Notes: a model not told the origin generated them from the sequence alone. A stretch of DNA of 64,000 nucleotides from Thioalkalivibrio sp. ALJ16 (GCF_000377345.1 NZ_KB898038.1:124001-188000), one strand, 5' to 3'; positions 45,339 to 54,981 are shown, counted from the stretch's first letter. A program made the numbers and translations.

Positions 45339-46859
45339 ATGACCCCGTTGCCCCGCCTTCGCCCCCCCAGCTCGACCTGGCGCCAGATTGAACTGGGCGT
45401 GTTCATCGTACTGCTGACAATGATCGGACTGCGGGTCTGGTTCCAGCCGCCCTCGGCCCTGCAGCAGCTCACCTTCCGCGAGGAACTGCAGGTGGTGCTG
45501 GTGGAGAATCCCCTGGGGCGCTCGGAACTGTCCGCGACCAATGGTCACGACCAGCTGGAGCTGGACCTCCTGCACGGCTTCGCCCGGGAACTGGGCACGC
45601 GCATCCAGGTGCAACGCGTGGAGACCGCCGCCGAGGCCCACCGGCGTCTGCGCGAACAGCGCGCGGACCTCGCGGCCGGCCTGCTGGTAGACCCGGGTGA
45701 CCCCGCCATCGAACGCGGGCCGGACATCCTCGGCATCCAGCAGGTGCTGGTCTTCTGGCGCGGCAACGAAGCCAACGCCGCACTGCGCAACCTGACCGAC
45801 CTGCCCGCCGGCACCCGGCTCGGCTTTACCGCCCAGTCGCCGTTGCCCGAACCGCTGCGCCAGCAGCTGGCCGCCGAGCCGGACGCGACGGGCAGTGTCG
45901 GACCGGTCGCACTTCCGGATGCGGTCACGGAGGGCGACGCCGCCCCCGCCGTGGAACTGGTCCCCATGGGGACGGCCGAATCGCTGCACCAGGCACTGGC
46001 CTCCGACGCCATCGACTACGCCCTGATGAATTCTCTGGAATTCGGGCGCCTGCGCCGCCTGTACCCCGAGCTGAGCACGGCCTACGAGTTCGAGCGCGAG
46101 GCCGCGGTATCCTGGCTGTTTCCCGCCGGCTTTGACCGCAGCCTGATCGATGCCGCGGCCGCTTATCTGCAGCGCCTGCGCGACAACCGCGACCTGGAGC
46201 TGATGGTCGACCGCTACATGGGGCACCTCGAGATCCACGATCTGGTGGATGCCCTGACCTTCAATCGGCGCGTGGAGAACCGCCTCGACCGCTTCCGCGA
46301 ACTGTTCGAGCGCATGGGCGCGCAGTACGGCCTGGACTGGCGATTCATCGCCGCAGTGGCCTACCAGGAATCGCACTGGGACCCGGATGCCATCTCGCCA
46401 ACCGGCGTGCGCGGCCTGATGATGCTGACCCAGAACACCGCGGCCGGCCTCGGCATCCAGGACCGTACCGACCCCGAGGCCAGTGTGGACGGCGGCACCC
46501 GCTACCTGCTGGAACTGCACGAGCGCCTGCCCGAGCGCATTCCGGAACCGGATCGCACCTGGATGACCCTCGCCGCCTACAACGTCGGCCTGGGTCACCT
46601 GCACGATGCCCGACGGCTGGCCGCAGCCAATGGCGACGACCCCGACCGCTGGCTCGACGTGATGCAGTGGCTGCCGCGTCTGGCCGAGGCGGAATGGTAC
46701 GAGCAGACCCGTTTTGGCTATGCCCGCGGCTGGGAGCCGGTGATCTACGTACAGAACATCCGCAGCTATTACGACAAGCTGATCCAGCGGTTCCCCGACA
46801 GCAGCGACCATCCGCCGCCGTCGCCTCGCATCTACCATCGCGTGCCGCTGTCGCTCTGA
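45339..46859 (+). CDS. mltF: Membrane-bound lytic murein transglycosylase F
   Basis: The 506-residue protein has an N-terminal signal/anchor (~20-40) and a periplasmic SBP_bac_3-like domain (~45-285). A C-terminal SLT domain follows with catalytic Glu in AVAYQESHWDPDAISPTGVRGLMMLT and LAAYNVGLGHLHDAR. It cleaves peptidoglycan glycan strands with 1,6-anhydro bond formation. Domain order and length match MltF. It lies 42 nt after the AurF-like gene on the same strand. Confidence 0.94.
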   Translation: MTPLPRLRPPSSTWRQIELGVFIVLLTMIGLRVWFQPPSALQQLTFREELQVVLVENPLGRSELSATNGHDQLELDLLHGFARELGTRIQVQRVETAAEAHRRLREQRADLAAGLLVDPGDPAIERGPDILGIQQVLVFWRGNEANAALRNLTDLPAGTRLGFTAQSPLPEPLRQQLAAEPDATGSVGPVALPDAVTEGDAAPAVELVPMGTAESLHQALASDAIDYALMNSLEFGRLRRLYPELSTAYEFEREAAVSWLFPAGFDRSLIDAAAAYLQRLRDNRDLELMVDRYMGHLEIHDLVDALTFNRRVENRLDRFRELFERMGAQYGLDWRFIAAVAYQESHWDPDAISPTGVRGLMMLTQNTAAGLGIQDRTDPEASVDGGTRYLLELHERLPERIPEPDRTWMTLAAYNVGLGHLHDARRLAAANGDDPDRWLDVMQWLPRLAEAEWYEQTRFGYARGWEPVIYVQNIRSYYDKLIQRFPDSSDHPPPSPRIYHRVPLSL

Positions 46860-46937
46860 AGCGGACGAACGGCGGCCTGGCCGTGGCGCCGGAATCCCCT
46901 ATAATCGCTAGCGGATTGCAACCCCCGGATCACGCCC

Positions 46938-48239
46938 ATGACCGCCGCCTCCCGAGCCTCCCTGCGCGCCGCCATCGGCCCCGGACTCCTGATGGCAGGG
47001 GCGGCGGTAGGGGTCTCCCATCTGGTGCAGGCCACGCGCGGGGGGGCCGAATACGGGCTGCTGCTGATCCCGATCGTGCTGCTGGCCTGCCTGTTCAAGT
47101 ACCCGTTCCTGGAATTCGGGCCGCGCTACGCGGCCGCCACCGGGCACAACCTGCTCACCGGCTATCACCGTCTGGGCAACTGGGCGCTGGGGCTCTACAT
47201 CGCGGTGACCCTCGGCACCCTGTTCATCATCCAGGCCGTAGTCACACTGACCACGGCCGGGCTGCTGGCCCTGGTGTTCGGGCTCGACCTGTCCATGGTC
47301 GTGCTTTCGGCAGCGATCCTCGCGGTCTGTATCGCGTTCCTGATGATCGAGGCCTACCGGGGCCTGGATCTGGGCATGAAGATCATCATGGCCGCGCTCA
47401 GCGTCTCCACGGTGATCGCGGTCGCCCTCGCCTTTCAGGAGGCGCCGGACTGGCAGGCCCTGTCAGGCGCGCCGGAATGGTCGAACCTCTGGACCCTCGC
47501 CGGACTCGCCTTCGTGCTGGCCCTGCTGGGCTGGATGCCCATCCCGCTGGACGTCGCCGCCTGGCATTCGATCTGGACCCAGGAACGCGCGCGCCTGACC
47601 GGGCACCACCCCAGTGTGCGCGAGGCCGTGTTCGACTTCCGCCTGGGCTATCTCGGGGCCACGGCGCTGGCGTTGGTCTTCATGCTGCTGGGGGCACTGC
47701 TGATGTACGGAACCGGGGTTGGCTTCGCGCCCGGCGCGGCCGCCTTTTCGGCGCAGCTGGTGGACCTCTATGCCCAGAGCCTGGGGGAGTGGAGCCGCTC
47801 GCTGATTGCCATCGCCGCGCTGACCACCATGTTCTCGACCACCCTGGCCGTGACCGATGCCTACCCCCGCGTGATCGTCGCGACCATCCGCACCCTGCGT
47901 GAAAACCGCCACCGCGCCCGCGACATGGAACCCGACCCGGAGAGCGAGCGCGGCCTGGAGTGGTGGGGCTACCGGATCGCCCTGGTGGTGGTCACCCTGG
48001 GCGCGCTGCTGCTGATCTGGATGGCCGGAGAGGGCTTCACCCGTTTCGTCGACATCGCGACCACCCTGTCCTTCCTCTCCGCCCCGATCCTCGCCTGGAT
48101 CACCTTTCGCGTGGTCACAAGCGCACAGATGCCGGTCGCGGCACGCCCCGGACCGGCACTGCGGGGACTGGCCTGGGCGGGCGTGGTGTTCCTGTCGAGT
48201 TTTTCCCTGATCTGGCTCGTCTGGCGCTTCGGGTTCTGA
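46938..48239 (+). CDS. Divergent Nramp-family metal ion transporter
   Basis: The 433-residue protein has about 11 helices and begins ASLRAAIGPGLLMAGAAVGVSHL. The overall pattern matches Nramp/NRAMP-related proteins. However, the TM1 DPGN metal motif is replaced by AAVGVSH, and the TM6 MPH motif reads WMPIPLD. These changes remove the Asp/Asn and His positions, so ion selectivity probably differs from Mn2+/Fe2+, or transport is altered. The gene is monocistronic; a weak CCCCAT/ATGGGG hairpin (48275-48295) follows. Confidence 0.8.
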   Translation: MTAASRASLRAAIGPGLLMAGAAVGVSHLVQATRGGAEYGLLLIPIVLLACLFKYPFLEFGPRYAAATGHNLLTGYHRLGNWALGLYIAVTLGTLFIIQAVVTLTTAGLLALVFGLDLSMVVLSAAILAVCIAFLMIEAYRGLDLGMKIIMAALSVSTVIAVALAFQEAPDWQALSGAPEWSNLWTLAGLAFVLALLGWMPIPLDVAAWHSIWTQERARLTGHHPSVREAVFDFRLGYLGATALALVFMLLGALLMYGTGVGFAPGAAAFSAQLVDLYAQSLGEWSRSLIAIAALTTMFSTTLAVTDAYPRVIVATIRTLRENRHRARDMEPDPESERGLEWWGYRIALVVVTLGALLLIWMAGEGFTRFVDIATTLSFLSAPILAWITFRVVTSAQMPVAARPGPALRGLAWAGVVFLSSFSLIWLVWRFGF

Positions 48240-48299
48240 ATCGCGTCCCGGCGCTGCGGGGATGCTCAGCGGCCCCCCATGGAGCCGGTATGGGGTAAC

Positions 48300-49214
48300 T
48301 TACTCCTTGTCGCCAGCATCACGGGCTCGGACACAGAAGCGGGCGAGAATAGCAACATCGTGACGCGCCTGCCCCGCCTCCAGGGCAGCGTCGACCGCGG
48401 CCCGAACTGGCCTTAACCCATCGGTCTCCAGACCCAGATCCCGGCTGAGCCCCCCGAGGATGCCAAGATCCTTGTGATAGAGCCCGACCTGAAAGCCGGG
48501 CTCGAAGTCTCCGTCCAGCAGGCGCTGACCGTGGACCTCCAGGATACGGGAGCCGGCAAAGCCACCCAGCAGGGCCTCCCGCACCCGGGCTGGATCCACG
48601 CCCGACTGCTCAGCCAGGGCAAAGGCCTCGCCCACCGCCACCAGGGTCTCCCCGACCACCAGTTGGTTGCAGGCCTTGGCGATCTGCCCAGCCCCGCTGG
48701 ACCCGACATGAGTGAGCGTCGAACCCACGATGTTGAAGATCGGGCGCAGCCGATCCACCGCATCCTCCGGACCACCGACCATCAGGCTGAGCGTCCCACT
48801 GCGGGCACCCGGCTCGCCGCCGGAGACCGGCGCATCCACGAACACCACCTCGCGCTCGGCCGCGGCCTGCGCGATCGCGCGCGTGCGGATAGGGTCAATG
48901 GTACTGTGATCGACCACTACCAGACCGGGCTGCGCATGGGCCAGGATGCCCCCGTCGCCCAGCATCAGTGCCTCCACGTCCGGCGTATCGGAGACATTCA
49001 GCACCAGCACGCGCACCTGGCGCACCAGCTCCTCCAGGCTCGCACAGACCCGTGCGCCGTCGCCCTCGAGGGCGCGGGCCGCGTCCCGGTTGCGCGCCCA
49101 GACCCGTAGATCGGCCCCGGCCGCGAGGAGGTTGCGGTTCATCGGGGCCCCCATGATGCCGAGGCCGATGGCGCCGATCGGCTGCAGTTCGGGGGGAATC
49201 ATCGCTGTCGACAT
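48300..49214 (-). CDS. NAD(P)-dependent beta-hydroxyacid dehydrogenase (GarR/HIBADH family)
   Basis: The 304-residue protein starts MSTAMIPPELQPIGAIGLGIMG with AGGAG upstream. The Rossmann motif GLGIMGAPMN, substrate motif DAPVSGGEPGARSGTL and catalytic Lys in GAGQIAKACNQL are all present. It fits tartronate-semialdehyde or 3-hydroxyisobutyrate dehydrogenases. The glyoxylate/tartronate branch would suit photorespiratory carbon salvage in an autotroph, but the substrate is unproven. A 386-bp intergenic region lies before the DsrE genes. Confidence 0.88.
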   Translation of the reverse strand: MSTAMIPPELQPIGAIGLGIMGAPMNRNLLAAGADLRVWARNRDAARALEGDGARVCASLEELVRQVRVLVLNVSDTPDVEALMLGDGGILAHAQPGLVVVDHSTIDPIRTRAIAQAAAEREVVFVDAPVSGGEPGARSGTLSLMVGGPEDAVDRLRPIFNIVGSTLTHVGSSGAGQIAKACNQLVVGETLVAVGEAFALAEQSGVDPARVREALLGGFAGSRILEVHGQRLLDGDFEPGFQVGLYHKDLGILGGLSRDLGLETDGLRPVRAAVDAALEAGQARHDVAILARFCVRARDAGDKE

Positions 49215-49600
49215 TGGGTGCTCCTGTAGCGGGGACGGGTCGGCAGGCACCTGGCAAGACCCGGCTGGACGGCGACCGGGAAGCAAAAACGCCCATCAAT
49301 GTACACGATCGAGCCTGGTGTGTAGCGAAACCCCGGCGGCGTGGCCGCGATGACCGCCCATCCCGGGAAGCGCTTCCGAGGCATCAAAAAGCCCATCGTA
49401 ATATTCTACTTTTATACTTTATTTCAAATACTTATCTTGCATCTGATCGGAATAATCGGGCCGGGTTCCCGTCCTCTTGATAACCGGGGCTACCAGGCAA
49501 GGATGCAACCGCCCTGTCCCGGACCGCCCCTCTCCAGGAGCACGACATGCACCCCCGGGGTGCCACCGAAAATCCACGGGAATACCGCGAGGACCCGATC
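49215..49600 (+). promoter_or_regulatory. 386-bp intergenic region, AT-rich promoter segment
   Basis: This lies between divergent genes. Bases ~49395-49445 are strikingly AT-rich (for example TTTTATACTTTATTTC) against a GC-rich background and probably hold the promoter of the first DsrE-like gene. I can assign no specific -10/-35 pair. Nothing else is recognisable. Confidence 0.4.
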
Positions 49601-50050
49601 ATGAAGAAGAGCTTCATCCTGCCGCTGGCCCTGACCTCCGCTGCCCTGTTCGCCATGCCGGGCGCCGCCCTGGCCGACGACTACTATTCCGAGCAGAAGG
49701 TCGTCTACCACGTGAACCATAATGACGAACAGCGTCAGATGGGCGCGATGCGCAACATCCAGAACCACATCAATGCCGTGGGCGCCGACCGCATGAGCAT
49801 CAAGGTCGTGATGCACGGCCCCGGGCTGAGCCTGCTGCGTCACGCCAACGACAACCAGGATCTGGCGGCCTTCATCGACCAGCTGAAGATGCAGGACGTC
49901 GCGTTCCAGATCTGCAACAACACCGTGGTCAACCAGAACATCGACCTCGCCAACGACCTCTACGACGCGGCCGAGGGCGACATCATCCCGAGCGGTGTCG
50001 CCCACCTGTCGCACCTGCAGCATCAGGGCTACACCTACGTGCGTCCGTAG
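49601..50050 (+). CDS. Exported DsrE-like protein, paralogue 1
   Basis: The 149-residue protein starts MKKSFILPLALTSAALFAMPGAALA with a clean signal peptide. The mature part VVYHVNHNDEQRQMGAMRNIQNHINAVGAD...KVVMHGPGLSLL is a DsrE/DsrF-like (TusD/YchN) fold with one conserved cysteine in QICNNT. Cytosolic DsrE proteins relay persulfide sulfur; this exported form may bind sulfur species in the periplasm. It has its own strong terminator. Confidence 0.82.
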   Translation: MKKSFILPLALTSAALFAMPGAALADDYYSEQKVVYHVNHNDEQRQMGAMRNIQNHINAVGADRMSIKVVMHGPGLSLLRHANDNQDLAAFIDQLKMQDVAFQICNNTVVNQNIDLANDLYDAAEGDIIPSGVAHLSHLQHQGYTYVRP

Positions 50051-50098
50051 CCGACTTTCGCAGTATCCCGGCGGCCGTCATCTCCCGGTCGTCGCTTC

Positions 50099-50129
50099 GG
50101 GCCCGGGCCTTCCCGGGCCCTTTTCTTTT
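50099..50129 (+). terminator. Terminator after DsrE-like paralogue 1
   Basis: GGGCCCGGG (50099-50107) and CCCGGGCCC (50112-50120) form a 9-bp stem with a CCTT loop. It is followed by TTTTCTTTT, a strong rho-independent terminator. Confidence 0.92.
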
Positions 50130-50311
50130 CCGGCGTTCGCCACCCATTCCGGGCCTCATCGAGGACGGAATAGGCGGAAGCCCGCAGCGTCTATTGAATA
50201 CCTGCCGGCCGCTTCTCCCCGGAGCCCTGGCCGCAGGATGCCAACCCCCTTGGCCCCCCGTGGCGTATCCAACCCGCCCGGGATATCGATTGTTTCAGGA
50301 GAACCTGTGCA

Positions 50312-50758
50312 ATGAATGTAACGAAATGGATCCTTACCGGCCTGTTCGCAGCGGTCCTGGCCTTCCCCGGCCTGACCGCCGCAAATGACTTTGACTATGG
50401 CACCCACAAGGTCGTCTACCACGTGAACTACAGCGATACCGGCCGCTACATGGCCGCGATGGGCAATATCCAAAACCACATCAACGCCGTGGGCGTCGAC
50501 AACATGGACGTAAAGGTCGTCATGCACGGCGACGGACTCGGCCTACTGCAAACCGCCATGACCAACGAAAACCTGCGCGGACGCATCGAGAATCTCAAGA
50601 TGCAGAACGTGGAATTCCAGGTCTGCGCGAACACCCTGCGGGGCCGCAACATCGCACTGGAGGATCTGTACGACGCCAGCGAGGACGACATCATCCCCAG
50701 CGGCGTGGCGCATATCTCCTGGCTGCAGCATCAGGGGTACACCTACAGCCGTCCGTAG
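50312..50758 (+). CDS. Exported DsrE-like protein, paralogue 2
   Basis: The 148-residue protein starts MNVTKWILTGLFAAVLAFPGLTAA and, like its upstream neighbour, has a signal peptide and a DsrE-like core. Shared features are YHVNYSDTGRYMAAMGNIQNHINAVG, the single Cys in QVCANT and the shared ending SGVAHISWLQHQGYTY. It is clearly a tandem duplicate, but diverged, with a separate promoter region (50130-50311) and terminator. Function is inferred as periplasmic sulfur or small-molecule binding. Confidence 0.82.
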   Translation: MNVTKWILTGLFAAVLAFPGLTAANDFDYGTHKVVYHVNYSDTGRYMAAMGNIQNHINAVGVDNMDVKVVMHGDGLGLLQTAMTNENLRGRIENLKMQNVEFQVCANTLRGRNIALEDLYDASEDDIIPSGVAHISWLQHQGYTYSRP

Positions 50759-50783
50759 TCCCTGCAAGGCACTAGCCACATCC

Positions 50784-50812
50784 GGCCCGGGTCACACGAT
50801 CCGGGCCTTTTT
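50784..50812 (+). terminator. Terminator after DsrE-like paralogue 2
   Basis: A 7-bp GGCCCGG/CCGGGCC stem (50784-50790 with 50801-50807) is followed by TTTTTC. Confidence 0.85.
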
Positions 50813-50861
50813 CATGAGGCGGCGCCCGGCCATTGGGACGGTGGGCGCGAACCGGTATGGT

Positions 50862-51797
50862 ATGCGCAGCCTTCCCGACCCGAGTCCCGCCGTGTCCGCG
50901 ATCCGCATCCAGCAGCTGCGCAAGACCTACGACGGCGTCCACGTCGTCGATGGCGTGGACCTGGAGATTGCCGCCGGCGAGTTCTTCGGGCTGCTCGGGC
51001 CCAACGGCGCAGGCAAGACGACGACCCTGCGCATGCTGCTGGGGATGACCCCGATCGACGGCGGGCAGGTGGAGGTACTGGGCCTGCCGATGCCGGAGGG
51101 CGAGCGCGAGGTGCGCAAGCGCCTGGGCATTGTGCCGCAGTTCGACACCCTGGATCCGGACTTCACCGTGATCGAGAACATGCGGACCTATGCCGCGTAT
51201 TTTGGTCTCTCCGGCGCAACGGTCCAGGCGCGCATTGATCTCCTGCTGGAGCAGGTCAACCTGAACGACAAGCGCGGCGCGCGCATCAATGCCCTGTCCG
51301 GCGGCATGAAGCGCCGGCTGACCCTCGCACGCGCCCTGATCAACGAACCCGAGGTCGTCGTCCTGGACGAACCGACCACCGGACTGGACCCGCAGGCGCG
51401 CCACCACCTCTGGCGCCAGCTCCGTCAGCTGCGCGCGTCCGGCGTCACGCTGGTGCTGACCACGCATTACATGGAAGAGGCCCAGGAGCTGTGCGATCGC
51501 ATTGCGATCATCGACCACGGCCGCATCATCGCCTGTGATCGACCCAGCCGCCTGATTGCCGAGCACATCGAACCCTGGGTGGTCACGGTCGGCGGGCCCG
51601 AAGCCGGCACCGCGATCGAGCAGGAGATTGGCCCGCGGGATCGCGCCCACCAGGTAGCGGATACCTGGCTGGTCTATACGGCCGAACCGGACCGGCTGCG
51701 CGAACGCCTGCGCGCCCGGGGCCTCGAACCGACCCTGCGCGAGGCGGACCTGGAAGACGTGTTCCTGAAACTCACCGGCCACGAGCTGCGCGACTGA
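50862..51797 (+). CDS. ABC exporter ATP-binding protein, NodI/DrrA type
   Basis: About 311 residues from the ATG at 50862; a GTG at 50892 (VSAIRIQQLR) may be the real start. Walker A is GPNGAGKTT, the signature LSGGMKRR, Walker B VVVLDEPTTGLDPQ and the H-loop TTHYMEEA. The C-terminal ~80 residues form the extra domain typical of NodI-like ABC-2 ATPases. It couples by TGATG overlap to the permease gene. The exported substrate is unknown; NodIJ-type pumps move lipids, oligosaccharides or polyketides. Confidence 0.9.
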   Translation: MRSLPDPSPAVSAIRIQQLRKTYDGVHVVDGVDLEIAAGEFFGLLGPNGAGKTTTLRMLLGMTPIDGGQVEVLGLPMPEGEREVRKRLGIVPQFDTLDPDFTVIENMRTYAAYFGLSGATVQARIDLLLEQVNLNDKRGARINALSGGMKRRLTLARALINEPEVVVLDEPTTGLDPQARHHLWRQLRQLRASGVTLVLTTHYMEEAQELCDRIAIIDHGRIIACDRPSRLIAEHIEPWVVTVGGPEAGTAIEQEIGPRDRAHQVADTWLVYTAEPDRLRERLRARGLEPTLREADLEDVFLKLTGHELRD

Positions 51798-52585
51798 TGT
51801 CCGACCCAACCTCGACCTGGCTCCCCCGGCCCAGCCTGCGCTTCGTCGCGGTCTGGCGCCGCAACCTGCTGGTCTGGCGCAAGCTGCTGCTGCCGTCGAT
51901 GCTCGGCAACTTCGGCGAACCGATCCTCTACCTGCTGGCCTTCGGCTACGGCTTCGGCCGCCTGGTAGGTGACCTCGACGGCATGAGCTACATGGTGTTC
52001 ATCGCCTCCGGGATCATCTGCTCCTCGGCGATGTTCACCGCCAGCTTCGAGGGCATGTATTCCGCCTACACGCGCATGGCGGAGCAGAACACCTGGCTCG
52101 GGATGCTGGCGACACCGCTGACGCTGGACGACATCGTGTTCGCCGAGGCAATCTGGGCCGCGAGCAAGGGCCTGATCAGCGCCACCACCATCCTCGTCGT
52201 CGCCGCCGTCCTGGGACTGGTGAGCGACGCCCGCGCCCTGCTCGCCCTACCGGTGATCTTCCTCGCCGCATTCACCTTCGGCGCGCTCGCCCTGGTCATC
52301 ACCGCGCTGGCGCGCAGCTACGACTTCTTCCTGTACTACTTCACGCTGGCGGTGACCCCGATGCTCCTGCTCTCCGGGGTGTTCTTCCCGCTGCAGGAGC
52401 TGCCCGACTGGGTGCAGACCCTGGCGCTGGCCCTGCCGCTGGCGCACGTGGTCGAGATCGTGCGCCCGCTGATGACCGGCAGCTGGCCGGGCAGCATCTG
52501 GCCGCACCTGGCGGTGATCGCGGGCTACGGCGCGGCCGCCATCATCCTGGCGACCGCGCTGATTCGACGCCGCCTGCTGCGCTGA
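51797..52585 (+). CDS. ABC-2 type permease, NodJ-like
   Basis: The 262-residue protein has six predicted helices and the ABC-2 motif LFPLQ-like LLLSGVFFPLQELPDWVQTLALALPLAHVVEIVRPL. The start ATG overlaps the ATPase stop by one base. It is the membrane partner of the preceding NodI-like protein. The next gene, rlmKL, begins 51 nt later and may be separately transcribed. Confidence 0.9.
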   Translation: MSDPTSTWLPRPSLRFVAVWRRNLLVWRKLLLPSMLGNFGEPILYLLAFGYGFGRLVGDLDGMSYMVFIASGIICSSAMFTASFEGMYSAYTRMAEQNTWLGMLATPLTLDDIVFAEAIWAASKGLISATTILVVAAVLGLVSDARALLALPVIFLAAFTFGALALVITALARSYDFFLYYFTLAVTPMLLLSGVFFPLQELPDWVQTLALALPLAHVVEIVRPLMTGSWPGSIWPHLAVIAGYGAAAIILATALIRRRLLR

Positions 52586-52635
52586 CCGCAACGGCGGCTG
52601 TGGCAAGATAGGCCCCCGCCCGAGGAAGACACCGC

Positions 52636-54840
52636 ATGGCCACGCCTAACAACGATCCCCGCACCCCGCAGGAATACCGCGCCACCGTCGCCCGCGGGCT
52701 CGGCCCCCTGCTGGCCGAGGAACTGGTTACCCTCGGCGCCGCCGACGTGCGCGAGGAGGGCGGCGCGGTGCACTTCTCGGCCGATCTCGAAACGCTGTAC
52801 CGCGTACTGCTGGGCAGCCGCATCGCCAGCCGTATCCTGCTGCCACTGGCGCGCTTCGAGCAGCCGGACGGGGATGGCTGCTACACCGCCGCCCGCGCGA
52901 TCGACTGGCCCGCGCTGCTGGACCCCGGTGCGACCTTCGCGGTCGAGGTCGGCGGCAAGAGCCGCCACATCCGCCATACCCACTTCGCCGGGGTACGCAT
53001 CAAGGACGCGGTGGCCGACGCCTTCCGCGAGGCAACCGGCGCCCGCCCGGACGTGGACCCGAAGCACCCGGACGTCCGCATCCTGCTGCAGCTGCAGGGT
53101 GATCACGCCCGTCTCTCCGTGGATATCGGCAACGGCGGCCTGCACCGGCGCGGCTACCGCGGAGCTGGCGGGGCCGCCCCGCTGCGCGAGAACCTCGCCG
53201 CGGCCCTGCTCGCCCGTGCCGGCTGGCCCGCACGCGTCGAGGACGACCCGGAACAGGCGCAGCTGCTGGACCCGTTCTGCGGCAGCGGCACCCTGGTGAT
53301 CGAGGCCACCCTGATCGCCACGCACACCGCTCCCGGGCTGCTGCGCCAGGACTTCCGCCCGCAGGGCTGGGCCGGGCACGACGCCGCCCTGTGGCAGCGC
53401 TGTGTGGATACGGCCCAGGCGGCGGTCCGCCCCTGGCAGGGCCCGACGCTGCTGGGGTCGGATCGCGACCCGCGCGCGGTGCAGGCCGCGCGCCAGGCGG
53501 CCCGCACAGCCGGGGTCGCCGCCTGCACCCGCTTCGAGGTCGCCGACGTGCTGACCCTCACGCCCCCCGCACCGAACGGGCTGCTGATCAGCAACCCGCC
53601 CTACGGCGAACGCATCGGCGACCAGCCCGAACTGATCAAGCTCTACAGCCTGCTGGGCGAGCACCTCAAACAGGCCTTTGGCGGCTGGCAGGTGGCCCTG
53701 CTGGTCGCGGACACCACCGACTCCCGCCGCCTCGGGCTGCGCGCCACGCGCAAGTACCGCGTACACAACGGCCCGATCGACTGCCAGCTGCTGGAGTTCG
53801 ACATCCATGCCCGCGAGGGACAGGCCGAGGCGGCACCCCCGGCACCCGAGTTCGCCAACCGCCTGCGCAAGAACCTGAAGCACCTGGATCGCTGGGCGCG
53901 GCGCCAGGGCGTGACCTGCTACCGCATCTACAGCGCGGACCTCGACGAATACCCGCTGCTGATTGACCGCTACCAGGCCACCGACGGCTCCGTGCGCCTG
54001 CACCTGCAGGAGTTCGCCGCCCCGGCATCGGTCGAACCCGCGCGCGCCGAGGCGCGCCTGCGCGGGGCGCTGGCCGCGACCCTGGAGGTCACCGGCGTCG
54101 AGCCCGCTCATCTACACTACAAGCAGCGGCGCGCCCAGAAAGGCCGCTCGCAGTACCAGCGTGCCGAGACCGCACAACCCGCCCCCTTCTGGGTCGAGGA
54201 ACACGGCTGCCGGCTGAAGGTGGAGCTGGATGCCTATCTGGACAGCGGGCTGTTCCTGGACCACCGCCCGATGCGCCGCCGCCTGCAGGAAGAATGCCGC
54301 GGACTGCGGTTGCTGAACCTGTTCTGCTACACCGCCGCGGTCAGTGCCCATGCCGCCGTGGGGGGCGCCCGCCAGACCGTCTCGGTGGACCTGTCCAATA
54401 CCTACCTCGACTGGGCCGCCGACAACCTCGCGGCCAACGGCTTCGAGGCCAGCGTGCGCGACGGGCGCAGTCGGCGCCGACCGGATACCCATGCCCTGCT
54501 GCGGGCCGACTGCATCACCTGGGTACGGGAGGCCGCGGACGACCCGGCGCTGCGCTTCGAGCGGATCTTCCTCGATCCTCCGACCTTCTCGAACTCGAAA
54601 CGCACCGAGGCGGACTTCGAGGTCCAACGCGACCATGTCGAACTGATCCGGGATGCCGCGCGCCTGCTGACCGAGGACGGCATCCTGTACTTCTCGACCA
54701 ACCGCCGCCGCTTCGAACTCGACAGCCAGGCCCTCGCGGGGCTGGAAGCCCGCGAGATCACACGCGAGACGCTGGACGAGGATTTTCGCCGCCCACCCCC
54801 GCCACACCGCTGCTGGGCCATCGCCAGGACCGCGTCCTGA
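52636..54840 (+). CDS. rlmL: Bifunctional 23S rRNA methyltransferase RlmKL
   Basis: The 734-residue fusion has an N-terminal THUMP domain and RlmL catalytic motif NPPYGER (G2445 m2G). The C-terminal RlmK half carries the SAM motif LLNLFCYTAAVSAHA and DPPTFSNSKR (G2069 m7G). Such fused RlmKL is normal in gammaproteobacteria. The start ATG follows a GAGGAAGA ribosome site. Confidence 0.95.
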   Translation: MATPNNDPRTPQEYRATVARGLGPLLAEELVTLGAADVREEGGAVHFSADLETLYRVLLGSRIASRILLPLARFEQPDGDGCYTAARAIDWPALLDPGATFAVEVGGKSRHIRHTHFAGVRIKDAVADAFREATGARPDVDPKHPDVRILLQLQGDHARLSVDIGNGGLHRRGYRGAGGAAPLRENLAAALLARAGWPARVEDDPEQAQLLDPFCGSGTLVIEATLIATHTAPGLLRQDFRPQGWAGHDAALWQRCVDTAQAAVRPWQGPTLLGSDRDPRAVQAARQAARTAGVAACTRFEVADVLTLTPPAPNGLLISNPPYGERIGDQPELIKLYSLLGEHLKQAFGGWQVALLVADTTDSRRLGLRATRKYRVHNGPIDCQLLEFDIHAREGQAEAAPPAPEFANRLRKNLKHLDRWARRQGVTCYRIYSADLDEYPLLIDRYQATDGSVRLHLQEFAAPASVEPARAEARLRGALAATLEVTGVEPAHLHYKQRRAQKGRSQYQRAETAQPAPFWVEEHGCRLKVELDAYLDSGLFLDHRPMRRRLQEECRGLRLLNLFCYTAAVSAHAAVGGARQTVSVDLSNTYLDWAADNLAANGFEASVRDGRSRRRPDTHALLRADCITWVREAADDPALRFERIFLDPPTFSNSKRTEADFEVQRDHVELIRDAARLLTEDGILYFSTNRRRFELDSQALAGLEAREITRETLDEDFRRPPPPHRCWAIARTAS

Positions 54841-54924
54841 CCCGCAAACGGCAACGCCTGCGCACGCGCGGGCAGGGCTGCCGAATCCCGGAAAACGCCC
54901 GGCAGGCAAGCCATTTTCAGGTCC

Positions 54925-54950
54925 AAAAAAAGGCGCCCGAATGGGCGCCT
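54925..54950 (-). terminator. Terminator of the sulfite dehydrogenase-cytochrome operon
   Basis: AGGCGCCC/GGGCGCCT (54931-54938 with 54943-54950) with a GAAT loop is followed by seven Ts in the minus direction. It lies 31 nt past the cytochrome stop. Confidence 0.92.
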
Positions 54951-54981
54951 GACTGGCAGTCTGCCAATACAACGATGCCGG

